From NCBI GenBank assembly GCA_030426345.1, contig JAUHYU010000006.1, positions 32,690 to 96,689 on the forward strand: a stretch of 64,000 nucleotides of DNA, given 5' to 3'. Positions 10,679-19,887 of the stretch are shown here, piece by piece; within the stretch, counting starts at the first letter, position 1; each line of letters starts with the position of its first letter. The position numbers were made by a program, and so were the translations under genes. A model generated the notes under the pieces. It made no database searches. It saw nothing but the letters and a program-made list of their open reading frames with translations, and was not told where the DNA came from. Source of the DNA: Bacteroidia bacterium (GTDB taxonomy: Bacteria; Bacteroidota; Bacteroidia; Cytophagales; Cyclobacteriaceae).

Positions 10679-11713
10679 ATGAAAGAGCATAAAGACATAG
10701 ATCAAAAAATTACGAACTACCTAAGTGGTACGCATACCGCGCAGGAAAGAATGGATGTTGAGGAATGGATTCAGAGTTCCAAGGAAAATGCCTTCCAAAT
10801 CCATGAATTCCAACAATTTTGGAAAGAAAGAACTACTGACTACAAACTGATTGATCATGAAACTCAAAAATCCAAAATTTGGTCGGCTTACCTAAATCAA
10901 TCAAACGCACCAAGTCTAGGCAAGCAAAGATTTTTGAACCAAAGCATTTTGGTGAAAATAGCAGCAGCTATTTTGATCTTGATCATTCCTACAATTCTAA
11001 TTTACCAGCGCATATCTGATCGCGAAAATAACCTTGCGCAAGTCGAAATGTCGAGTGAAATCGTAAAGTACAATCCCTCTGGTCAAAAATCTCAAATAAA
11101 GCTTCCTGACGGATCGACAGTTTGGCTTAATGCAGAGAGCACACTAACTTATTCAGGAAATTTTTCTACTACCTTTCGCGAAGTCAAATTGGAAGGGGAA
11201 GCCTTTTTTGAAATCAAAAGAGATACGCTTAGGCCGTTTTTTGTGAATACGGAGAAACTTCAAGTAAGTGTACTAGGCACTGGATTTAATGTGAGTACAT
11301 ATAAAGATGACGAAAACATAACAGTTGCTCTGATCCATGGGTCTGTGAAAGTCATGATTGATGATGAACCTAATAATGTAGTCTTATCACCAGGAAATGC
11401 CTTAACATACTCAAAAGACACAAAAACCCATGAAACTTTATTCTTTGCTGACGACGCACTTTTGTACGACAAGTATAATTCATGGCGCAATGGCACATTA
11501 ATATTTGACGATCAGGACTTCGATGGATTTGTTCAGAAGATCAGCCGATGGTATGGCTTAGAAGTTACTGTTTCTGGTGTTCCGCCTCACGACTGGCACA
11601 TAAGGGCTTCTTTTCAAAATGAATATCTAAGCAATATTCTTGAAGCGATATCATTTAATAAAGACTTTGATCATGAACTAAAGGATAAAAAACTAAAACT
11701 AATTTTTAACTAA
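10679..11713 (+). CDS. FecR family anti-sigma/signal transducer
   Basis: QIKLPDGSTVWLNAESTLTY and GTGFNVSTYKDDENITVALIHGSVKV; likely start at MKEHKDIDQ rather than the track start 10637. Confidence 0.9.
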   Translation: MKEHKDIDQKITNYLSGTHTAQERMDVEEWIQSSKENAFQIHEFQQFWKERTTDYKLIDHETQKSKIWSAYLNQSNAPSLGKQRFLNQSILVKIAAAILILIIPTILIYQRISDRENNLAQVEMSSEIVKYNPSGQKSQIKLPDGSTVWLNAESTLTYSGNFSTTFREVKLEGEAFFEIKRDTLRPFFVNTEKLQVSVLGTGFNVSTYKDDENITVALIHGSVKVMIDDEPNNVVLSPGNALTYSKDTKTHETLFFADDALLYDKYNSWRNGTLIFDDQDFDGFVQKISRWYGLEVTVSGVPPHDWHIRASFQNEYLSNILEAISFNKDFDHELKDKKLKLIFN

Positions 11714-11752
11714 ATTTAGAGGTATGAATGATACTTAGAAATCAAAAAAAAA

Positions 11753-11782
11753 TACCGCAAAGATCTGCCAATCGATGCGGTA
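11753..11782. promoter_or_regulatory. Inverted repeat in the fecR-susC leader
   Basis: TACCGCA (11753-11759) / TGCGGTA (11776-11782) perfect arms. Confidence 0.4.
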
Positions 11783-11825
11783 AAAGTGAACAGTGCTTAA
11801 AAATAAATTCTAAACAATTAAAATT

Positions 11826-14800
11826 ATGAAAAAAGGAATACTAAAACTATTGCTAATGGGGATATTATATTCTTCAATTGGTCTTGTTTGCCAGTTTTTT
11901 CTGGTAAATGTTTTGTTCGCATCAGGACTTGAAGCGCAGCAAATTAAAAGTGTCAAAGAGGTGTCTGTTCAATTGGATATCCAGAATGAAAAAATCATCA
12001 ATGTTTTTCATTTGTTGGAAAAGAATACAGACTTCAAATTTGTGTATGACAAGGGGGATGATTTTTTGTATCACAGAATCAACTTTTCCAAGAGGGAATC
12101 TACAGTTGAAAATGTTTTGCTCGAAATATCCCGTCATTCAAAATTGAGTTTTAAGCAAATCAACAATAACATCAGCGTGAAGCGGGTGGAGAATAAAACG
12201 AACTCGATTGAAATCATCATACAAGGCATCACTATCACTGGCCGAATCACTTCTTCACAAGATAATGAAGGACTTCCAGGAGTGAATGTGATTGTGAAAG
12301 GAACTGCTAATGGAACGGTAACGGATCTTGACGGAAAATATAAATTGGATGTACCGGATCAAAACACTGTTCTTGTAATTAGTTCAGTTGGCTTTGTTTC
12401 TCAGGAATTTACCGTTGGAAATAATTCAGTGATTGATGCTGTTTTAGATGTAGACGTCAAGACGTTGGGTGAAGTAGTTGTTACGGCACTTGGCATTTCC
12501 CGTGAGAAAGAATCACTTGGATATTCAGTTGGAACAGTTAGCGGTGAGGAATTAAATGAAACACCTCAGGCTAGTGTACTCAACTCAATGCAAGGAAAGG
12601 TTGCTGGTGTACAGATTTCTCAAACCTATGGAGTTAAAGGTTCTTCTGTGAATATGGTAATTAGAGGAGCGACATCGTTAAACTCTGACAATCAGCCTTT
12701 ATTCGTTATCGATGGTGTGCCGCTTTACAATTCTACGGCTAATGGATTCAATGAGGCTGACCTTGGTAATGCTATATCAGATCTAAATCCCGAGGATATA
12801 GAATCAATTTCAGTATTAAAAGGACCCAGTGCTGCAGCTCTTTACGGTTCACGCGCAGCGAACGGGGTTGTTCTTATTACTTCGAAATCAGGTTCAGGAA
12901 AGAAACAAGGTATAGGGGTGGATTTCAATACATCATTTATTACAGATAACCCGTATGACTATCTTCCTCATCAAAATAAGTTTGCTTCGGGGCAAGAAGG
13001 TGCATTTGTATTTGAAAACGATGCGTATGAATTTTGGGGACCTGAGTTAGACAAAGGTTTTATTGCGCAACAAAGAAATCAGGATAGTCCAAGCGAATTG
13101 ATTTCTCATGAAAACAATATAAATCGTCAGCAAGATTTTTATCAAAACGGCTGGACACAAACAAACAATGTGGGTATTAGCGGAAACTACGATAAAGCCA
13201 ATTTTCGCGTTTCTTTAGGTAACTACGATAACAAAGGCATTATGCCGAATGTAGATTTAAAAAAGAATAATATTAGCATTAATGGAACGATGAATCTGAC
13301 TGATAATTTAGACGTAACTGTAATGACGTCTCTGAATGAGTCAAAATCAGGTAACAGACCAAACACTGAGAATAGTTTTTTGACTCCAACAAGAGCTATT
13401 CTAACTATTGGGCCACAAGTTGACATGGCTCCTTATATTAATCCAGAAACATGGTGGATGCCTAACAAGGAAGGTGTAGAACAACGCAGATGGAAAGAAA
13501 GGTGGAACAATCCTTATCTGATGCAAGAGTTGGCAACAACTTCTTTTGATCGTAGACAGGCAATGACGAAAATACAAGTGAGTTGGGAATTTGTTAAGGA
13601 TCTTCGCTTTACAGCAAAATATTTACGAAGTAATTTAAACCAAAAAGCTGTAAATCAAAGACCATGGGATACCAATAGATCACCTAATGGAAATTTTGAT
13701 ATTGAAAACTCCAGTTTTAGAGAACAAAATTGGGAGGGCCTTTTTTCTTATGACAAAACATGGACCGATTTCACCCTATTGGCCAATGTTGGTGGAAATC
13801 TTCGAACCAATTATCAAGATAAAATTTTTAACGCGACAACTAACCTTGTTATTCCCGGTTTATATACCATTAGTAATGGAGGTCCTGGTTCGGTGACATA
13901 TACTAACTCTTGGAGTGAAAAGAAAGTAAACAGTGTATTTGGGCAAGCGTCTTTAGGCTATAAAAATATGATATATCTTGATCTTACGGCGAGAAATGAC
14001 TGGTCTAGTACATTGCCCAAAGATGAAAGCTCGTATTTTTATCCATCAGCTTCTCTTAGTCTGCTCGTACATGAAATGATTGAAATGCCAGAATGGGTTA
14101 GCCAAGCGAAGGTACGTGCAGGATATGCACAGGTAGGGAATGATGTAGATCCTTATCAGCTTCAAAGATATTACGATTTTGGGGAAGATTGGGGAAATAC
14201 TAAAAGAGCCTCTCTTTCTAAGACTGCTAGGAATGCCCAACTAAAACCGGAAATAGCTACATCTCAAGAAATTGGAGTAGACTTGTCTTTCTTTGATCAC
14301 AGAATATCCCTGGATGCCACATACTATACGATGGATAATGAAAACCAGGTACTTGGCATTAGTACGCCAATTACTTCAGGAGCAAACAGTAAGCAAATAA
14401 ATGCTGGATTGGTAAGAAGTAATGGATGGGATATAACTCTAAACACCTCTATTATCAGGCGAAACGATTTTTCTTTTGATTTAGGATTAAATTTCACCCG
14501 AAATAGAACTACCATTATAGAGCTTGCTGATGGGATTGAATATTTTGGGTATAAAGTTGGGTATGCTTATTTTTATACTTATCCGGGTGATCAAGTAGGA
14601 GATTTTTATCAAGCTCCTTTCTTTAAAGTAGAGGATGAAAATTCTGAGTACTATGGACAACCCATAATATTTACTAATGGCAAACCTCAAACAGATAATA
14701 ATCCTGAGAATTTTGAGAAAATTGGAAACTACAATCCCGATTTTATAATGGGAATAAACCCTAGTTTCGTATACAAAAACTTTAGTCTTAATGCAGTTTT

Positions 14801-15464
14801 TGACTGGAGATCAGGAGGGGAATTCTATTCAGAGACTCTGAGGCAAGGAAAGAATGATGGAAGGTTTCCGGAATCAATGAATGGAAGTGTAGATTATGAT
14901 CCTAATGTGGATATAGCGCAGCAAATCAAAGCGAATCCTGATAAATACTTAAATGATTGGGTAGGAGGCCGAACTGCTGAATATGGAGGTTTTGCATGGG
15001 AAGACCCAGTGAAAAGAGAAGAAAGAAGTTATATAAACGCATCCGGAGAGAAGATTTATGTAGATGATGCCAGTTTTGATGTAGGAGTCCAAGACAATGG
15101 AGATGGTACCTATACTGAGAATTATGGAGGACCGGGAACAATATGGCTAAGTCCGTATAATGCGCAAAAGGGAGCGGATAGATATTTGGCATCAGCTAAT
15201 ACTTTCAGTTCAACTTATGTGAAATTAAGAGAGGTATCTCTTACGTATAGGTTTCCGAAGTCTTTAATAAGTAAAGCGAAACTGCAAAATTTGTCTTTAT
15301 CTCTGATCGGTCAAAATTTGTTTATGTGGACAAAGCACAATGTATGGATCGATCCGGAAACGGCTTATACCCCCATTGGTAATACTACACAACCGGGCTA
15401 TGAGTTTTACTCTGTTATTCCTCGTACCCGTAGTTTCGGTTTGAAATTAAATGTTGGGTTTTAA
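11826..15464 (+). CDS. SusC/RagA family TonB-linked outer membrane protein with STN and carboxypeptidase-regulatory-like N-terminal domains
   Basis: GLPGVNVIVKGTANGTVTDLDGKY, TonB-dependent receptor plug with LKGPSAAALYGSRAANGVVLITSKSG; STN-like region NVFHLLEKNTDFKFVYD. Confidence 0.95.
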   Translation: MKKGILKLLLMGILYSSIGLVCQFFLVNVLFASGLEAQQIKSVKEVSVQLDIQNEKIINVFHLLEKNTDFKFVYDKGDDFLYHRINFSKRESTVENVLLEISRHSKLSFKQINNNISVKRVENKTNSIEIIIQGITITGRITSSQDNEGLPGVNVIVKGTANGTVTDLDGKYKLDVPDQNTVLVISSVGFVSQEFTVGNNSVIDAVLDVDVKTLGEVVVTALGISREKESLGYSVGTVSGEELNETPQASVLNSMQGKVAGVQISQTYGVKGSSVNMVIRGATSLNSDNQPLFVIDGVPLYNSTANGFNEADLGNAISDLNPEDIESISVLKGPSAAALYGSRAANGVVLITSKSGSGKKQGIGVDFNTSFITDNPYDYLPHQNKFASGQEGAFVFENDAYEFWGPELDKGFIAQQRNQDSPSELISHENNINRQQDFYQNGWTQTNNVGISGNYDKANFRVSLGNYDNKGIMPNVDLKKNNISINGTMNLTDNLDVTVMTSLNESKSGNRPNTENSFLTPTRAILTIGPQVDMAPYINPETWWMPNKEGVEQRRWKERWNNPYLMQELATTSFDRRQAMTKIQVSWEFVKDLRFTAKYLRSNLNQKAVNQRPWDTNRSPNGNFDIENSSFREQNWEGLFSYDKTWTDFTLLANVGGNLRTNYQDKIFNATTNLVIPGLYTISNGGPGSVTYTNSWSEKKVNSVFGQASLGYKNMIYLDLTARNDWSSTLPKDESSYFYPSASLSLLVHEMIEMPEWVSQAKVRAGYAQVGNDVDPYQLQRYYDFGEDWGNTKRASLSKTARNAQLKPEIATSQEIGVDLSFFDHRISLDATYYTMDNENQVLGISTPITSGANSKQINAGLVRSNGWDITLNTSIIRRNDFSFDLGLNFTRNRTTIIELADGIEYFGYKVGYAYFYTYPGDQVGDFYQAPFFKVEDENSEYYGQPIIFTNGKPQTDNNPENFEKIGNYNPDFIMGINPSFVYKNFSLNAVFDWRSGGEFYSETLRQGKNDGRFPESMNGSVDYDPNVDIAQQIKANPDKYLNDWVGGRTAEYGGFAWEDPVKREERSYINASGEKIYVDDASFDVGVQDNGDGTYTENYGGPGTIWLSPYNAQKGADRYLASANTFSSTYVKLREVSLTYRFPKSLISKAKLQNLSLSLIGQNLFMWTKHNVWIDPETAYTPIGNTTQPGYEFYSVIPRTRSFGLKLNVGF

Positions 15465-15475
15465 TTATAATAATC

Positions 15476-17152
15476 ATGAAGAAAATACTTAAAATAATAT
15501 TAACAGTAGCTCTTATTCCTATTTCCATGTCATGTGATGATTTTGAGGAAATAAATGTAAGTCCTAATGATGTGAGTAAGGTCGATCCAAGTTTTCTATT
15601 CACAACAAATACGAGGAATATAGCCTATACGTATAGCGAGCAAGGTTATTGGAATGCACAAATTGCTTCCACAGTACAGTATTTCAATGTTGGCGATGGC
15701 TATCAATCGGAGCAGTATAATGCTCTATTATGGACACCAGGATTCGCTAGCCCGTGGGAATCTATATACTCAAATTTAGTAGATGTTCAAGCTATGTCCG
15801 ACCTTGCTGTAGAGGAAGGTAACACTTTTTTGGAGGCAGTAGCTTTGGTCTATCGGGCTATGTTTATAGATTTGGCAGCAAAGATGTATGGAGATGTTCC
15901 CTTTTCGGAAATTAATAAGCTGGATGAAGGAATTGTTTTTCCAAAATATGATACTCAGAAAGAGATTTATGAGACCATTTTAATTGATTTGAAAACAGCA
16001 AAGAATATGATAGAGGGAATTTCTGGCAATGAAGTTCCTGTTTTGGATGGATATGACTTGTTGTACGACGGAGATAAAAGTAAGTGGATAAAGTTTGTCA
16101 ATTCTCTCAGAATCAGGATGTGCTTGTTATTAAACAATAAAAAAGCAGAGTTAAGTGTGAACGTAGACGCAGAATTTCAGGATGCTGCTCAAAACGTTTT
16201 CACGAGTAGTGATGACAATGCTGTTTTGAATTATCTTGGAAATTCAGGAGGTACTTCTTTTTCTAGAGGCCCAATTAATTCCAGTGAACTTACCTATGCT
16301 GATAGAATGGGGTTAGGCTTTGTTAATACTTTAAGAGATCAAAATGATCCGAGATTGTATAGGTGGTTACGACCTGTTGAAAAGAAATGGGATATGGATG
16401 TTGCTACAGCAACAACAGTCGAATATACTGACCCACTGGGACAGAGCTTCCCTGTTGAAGTATTACCATACCCTAATGGCTATAATGATTTGGATACAAG
16501 TTTGTACGTTGGATTACCAGTTGGTTATCAAAAGTCATGGACCTCATATAATGCTGGTCCCCAAGCTTCATCAGTAGAACCCAAAACGACTCCGTTTAAT
16601 AGCCGTCTTGCTGAAATGTATTTTCAAAATGCTAATGAATATGTTGGAATGGTTATTATCACCTATTCTGAAGTTGAATTTATATTGGCAGAAGCAGCAG
16701 CCATTGGTGCTTTTGGTGTCAACGATGCAGAATCTCACTATAAAAATGCAATAGAAGCTTCCATGGATGATTGGGGGATACTTGGTGACTATGTAGGAGG
16801 TTTTGATTTTGATGAATATTATAGTCAGGAAGAGGTTGACTTGAGTCAAGCAACAAATGAGCATGAGCGCATTATGATTCAAAAATATGTATCCATGTTT
16901 TTCAGACCAGAGTCATGGTTTGATTGGCGTAGAACAGGTTATCCTGATCTTGAACCGCCCGTCGATGCAGATCAGCCTGCAATTCCTATTAGGTATCTTT
17001 ACGATACACCTAATCCACCAGATCCTGCGTATGTTGCATACTACAATGAAGCTGTTGATAGATTAGAAAAATCTAACTTTGTGCAGAGGCCATCAAATGA
17101 TGATACTCGCTCACGAATGTGGTTATTACAAGGTACGGGCTTGCCTTATTAA
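15476..17152 (+). CDS. SusD/RagB family nutrient-binding lipoprotein
   Basis: Directly follows susC; lipoprotein MKKILKIILTVALIPISMSCDDFEEINVSPN; ARMFIDLAAKMYGDVPF-like SusD motifs. Confidence 0.93.
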   Translation: MKKILKIILTVALIPISMSCDDFEEINVSPNDVSKVDPSFLFTTNTRNIAYTYSEQGYWNAQIASTVQYFNVGDGYQSEQYNALLWTPGFASPWESIYSNLVDVQAMSDLAVEEGNTFLEAVALVYRAMFIDLAAKMYGDVPFSEINKLDEGIVFPKYDTQKEIYETILIDLKTAKNMIEGISGNEVPVLDGYDLLYDGDKSKWIKFVNSLRIRMCLLLNNKKAELSVNVDAEFQDAAQNVFTSSDDNAVLNYLGNSGGTSFSRGPINSSELTYADRMGLGFVNTLRDQNDPRLYRWLRPVEKKWDMDVATATTVEYTDPLGQSFPVEVLPYPNGYNDLDTSLYVGLPVGYQKSWTSYNAGPQASSVEPKTTPFNSRLAEMYFQNANEYVGMVIITYSEVEFILAEAAAIGAFGVNDAESHYKNAIEASMDDWGILGDYVGGFDFDEYYSQEEVDLSQATNEHERIMIQKYVSMFFRPESWFDWRRTGYPDLEPPVDADQPAIPIRYLYDTPNPPDPAYVAYYNEAVDRLEKSNFVQRPSNDDTRSRMWLLQGTGLPY

Positions 17153-17178
17153 TAAATATTGACAATCAATTAGTTACA

Positions 17179-17216
17179 AAAGGTTTACTGAAAGTTATTT
17201 CAGTAAACCTTTTTTT
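17179..17216 (+). terminator. Rho-independent terminator after susD
   Basis: AAAGGTTTACTGAAA-GTTA-TTTCAGTAAACCTTTTTTT. Confidence 0.9.
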
Positions 17217-17335
17217 GTATATAAAAATCCACAAAAAGCGAGGTACTGGGCTTGTCGAAGTTAGGAGTGTTTGGATGAGGAAACCGGATGAGACATTGGT
17301 TATAACCTAAATTATCACCTAAACAACAAATTAAA

Positions 17336-17463
17336 CGTCATTCGCGGCTTGGGAGCGCAGGGACCTTGATCGGGAATCTGTCTGCTATGAGTAGTATTCT
17401 CGCAAGCTACATATCCAAAATTAGGAGATTCCCGATCTCCGCTGAGCTCCGTCAGGAATGACG
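17336..17463. repeat. Palindromic REP/MITE-like intergenic element
   Basis: Outer arms CGTCATTC (17336-17343)/GAATGACG (17456-17463), inner perfect 12-bp arms GATCGGGAATCT (17368-17379)/AGATTCCCGATC (17426-17437). Confidence 0.65.
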
Positions 17464-17506
17464 GAGGAATTTATAATCCAACTCAGGTTTTGAAATATTC
17501 TATTGG

Positions 17507-17528
17507 CATGGATTTTAAGGGCTTTTTA
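17507..17528 (+). repeat. Dispersed CATGGATTTT motif copy overlapping a stop codon
   Basis: catggattttaagggcttttta. Confidence 0.85.
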
Positions 17529-19814
17529 GCCTATTTTTTTAACAGGAGGACTAATTACCCCTAGAAATCTTCCCATCCAGTAAGGCAATAGGTATGTGTC
17601 ACCAGCACTGAGTTCGCTTTGTCGATCTTTTGCATCAAGATTGAAAAGGGATCTGTTATGTTTTAATTCTGGTCGCTCGTCCGGAGGTAATACCTCAGAA
17701 GTATTTTGTCCCCAAAAGCCGGGCTCTAAAAATACGAGATCCTTTCGATGGCTATTTCTGGTTTCAAATTGTATCAAGTCCAAAGGAAATTCTTTGAGGT
17801 GCCAGATAGATTCGTCTAGATCAAATTCCGTGGCACCAGTCATGGCATAGCAGAAGTTCCAGAGCGAATTTTTCTCTGGACGCTCCAAGTTCCAATGATC
17901 CCGGATAGCTTCTTGGTAAATATCCTTTAGCGTGTCATTGAATGCGTAAGGGTATAAACCCCAATAGGCAAGGAAATACATTTCGTCATCAGAGTGATTC
18001 CATCCACTTGAAAGCATCTTGCTCCACGGATCCGCATCTTCAGGGGCGGGGCCAATCTCCGAGACAGGTCTGGCTAGATTTTCCAAATAGCCATGTTTTT
18101 CCATAAGTTCAGTGGCTTTTTCTTTGTACATTTTCTTTCCTGTAAAGTGATAGGCCGTTTGCAAGAATGCAATGATGTTAGAAGAGCATACTTTTCTGTC
18201 TCCGATCATGGTGCCAAAGCGGTTGACATATTCGGGATTCCACCTGCCCCAGAGTGAAGGAAGGCCATTGACATCCACCAAGTTCATGTCATTTTCTACG
18301 ATGTAGTTCATCAGATCATCTATTAATTTAATCGCCCTATTTTTCCATGCTTCATCATCGATGTATTCGGCTACGAGCGTCAGCGCAAAGATCTGGCCAA
18401 CCGTCTGGTCGCTGCTGGAAGTAGCTTGCCAATCCCATTCTGGATCTTCTGCATGTTGCCAACTGATATTGCCCTGATAGCCCTCATACCAATAATTATC
18501 CACGTAGGAGCGGTATTCCTTGTCGAATTTCTGATATCCCCGACGCTCAAAAGACCTTCCAAAAAGTCCCTGAATTCCATTGATTTCATGCATGCGCTCC
18601 ATGGCTTCAAATGATTCGTAGCAATTTTGTCTCGCTTCTTCTGATCCTGTGGCGAGATATCTAAAAAGCTGGCTACCGAGGTACATGCCTGTCCAGAGAT
18701 TGTCGCTGGGTGCCACTTTGTTTTGAGCTGTAGCGAGATCGTGGTTTTGCAATCGCGTCACATTGCTGTTAATGCCATAGCGAATTTGTCGTTGGCGAAC
18801 TTGTTTTTCAAAAGCCATTGCTTTGTCTTCGAGCGTCATTTCTTCAAAATGAATTTGTCCCAAACCTTTGTCTGTCAAGATCAAAACAGAATTTTCTGGT
18901 CCAGCGGAAATGTGTTTTACCTCTTCTCCCGGCAGCCATCGTTGGCCAAAATAATAGTTGAATTTTCCATCTTCCTTGAGCATGAAAGCGCCTTTCATTG
19001 ATCCAAACCATAATTTTTTATCGATCTCTGCAATGGATGTCAACTCTGTCCATGGTAGTTTTTTGTTGATTTCTCCCTTGGCTTTGCCCGATGCGTCCAA
19101 AGTGATGTATCCATCGTTTGTGCCGATCAGCAGGTCACCGTTTGTTTTAGCAATTTCAAAGCATGTAAAATCCATGCCGCTGTAAATTTTATTCAGTTCA
19201 TTTTCTTCCGGTGAAAAAGTGTAAAGCTCATGTTCGCTAAGGATATAATAGCGCTTTGTCGCTGAATTGTATTTCATGGAAATTATGGCCTTTTTAGGTA
19301 ATGAGCCTTGCCAAACCGTTCCAGAATCATGGATTAGGGATAGTTTTTTTTCATTAGAAATTAGAAAAGTAAAATCATCTCCTGCACAAATATTATTTGC
19401 CGCAACCATGTTATGACGGGAAAATAGCTTCCCTGCCCATGCATTGCTAAAGACCGCCTGATCATCTACATACACGAATTGATTTTGATAAACCATCATG
19501 TCAGCAACTTGCTTATCGGCCATCGGAATGTAAGTGATGTCCTTTTCCAAAGTTCCGGGGTATTGGAAATGCCCATTATTTGGACGGTAAAGGCCTTCTG
19601 TAGTCAGTATTTGTATGACATCGTTTCTGTCAGTAAAAACCTTTTTTAGTTCTATATCCTGATCTTCTATCAAATATTTCACAGCATAATCCTGTAAATA
19701 GGGGACGTCCTGATAAACCGGTTGCTTGGAAACATCAGGGATTTTCTTTTCCTGCGAACAGGAAAAGAGAAACGCAGAGATAACTAGGAATAGAATGTTA
19801 AATAGATATTTCAT
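17526..19814 (-). CDS. Secreted lipoprotein: propeller-like N-terminal half plus alpha/alpha-toroid-like C-terminal half
   Basis: Signal FLFSCSQEK; repeated GLYRPNNGHF / GTNDGYITLD / DKGLGQIHF; C-terminal helical glycosidase-like region. Confidence 0.55.
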   Translation of the reverse strand: MKYLFNILFLVISAFLFSCSQEKKIPDVSKQPVYQDVPYLQDYAVKYLIEDQDIELKKVFTDRNDVIQILTTEGLYRPNNGHFQYPGTLEKDITYIPMADKQVADMMVYQNQFVYVDDQAVFSNAWAGKLFSRHNMVAANNICAGDDFTFLISNEKKLSLIHDSGTVWQGSLPKKAIISMKYNSATKRYYILSEHELYTFSPEENELNKIYSGMDFTCFEIAKTNGDLLIGTNDGYITLDASGKAKGEINKKLPWTELTSIAEIDKKLWFGSMKGAFMLKEDGKFNYYFGQRWLPGEEVKHISAGPENSVLILTDKGLGQIHFEEMTLEDKAMAFEKQVRQRQIRYGINSNVTRLQNHDLATAQNKVAPSDNLWTGMYLGSQLFRYLATGSEEARQNCYESFEAMERMHEINGIQGLFGRSFERRGYQKFDKEYRSYVDNYWYEGYQGNISWQHAEDPEWDWQATSSSDQTVGQIFALTLVAEYIDDEAWKNRAIKLIDDLMNYIVENDMNLVDVNGLPSLWGRWNPEYVNRFGTMIGDRKVCSSNIIAFLQTAYHFTGKKMYKEKATELMEKHGYLENLARPVSEIGPAPEDADPWSKMLSSGWNHSDDEMYFLAYWGLYPYAFNDTLKDIYQEAIRDHWNLERPEKNSLWNFCYAMTGATEFDLDESIWHLKEFPLDLIQFETRNSHRKDLVFLEPGFWGQNTSEVLPPDERPELKHNRSLFNLDAKDRQSELSAGDTYLLPYWMGRFLGVISPPVKKIG

Positions 19815-19887
19815 ATGTTGATGTTGTATAGAGTAATGCTAAAGGGAGAAAGGCAAAAAGGCATAAAAATCCATGAAAATATATTTT

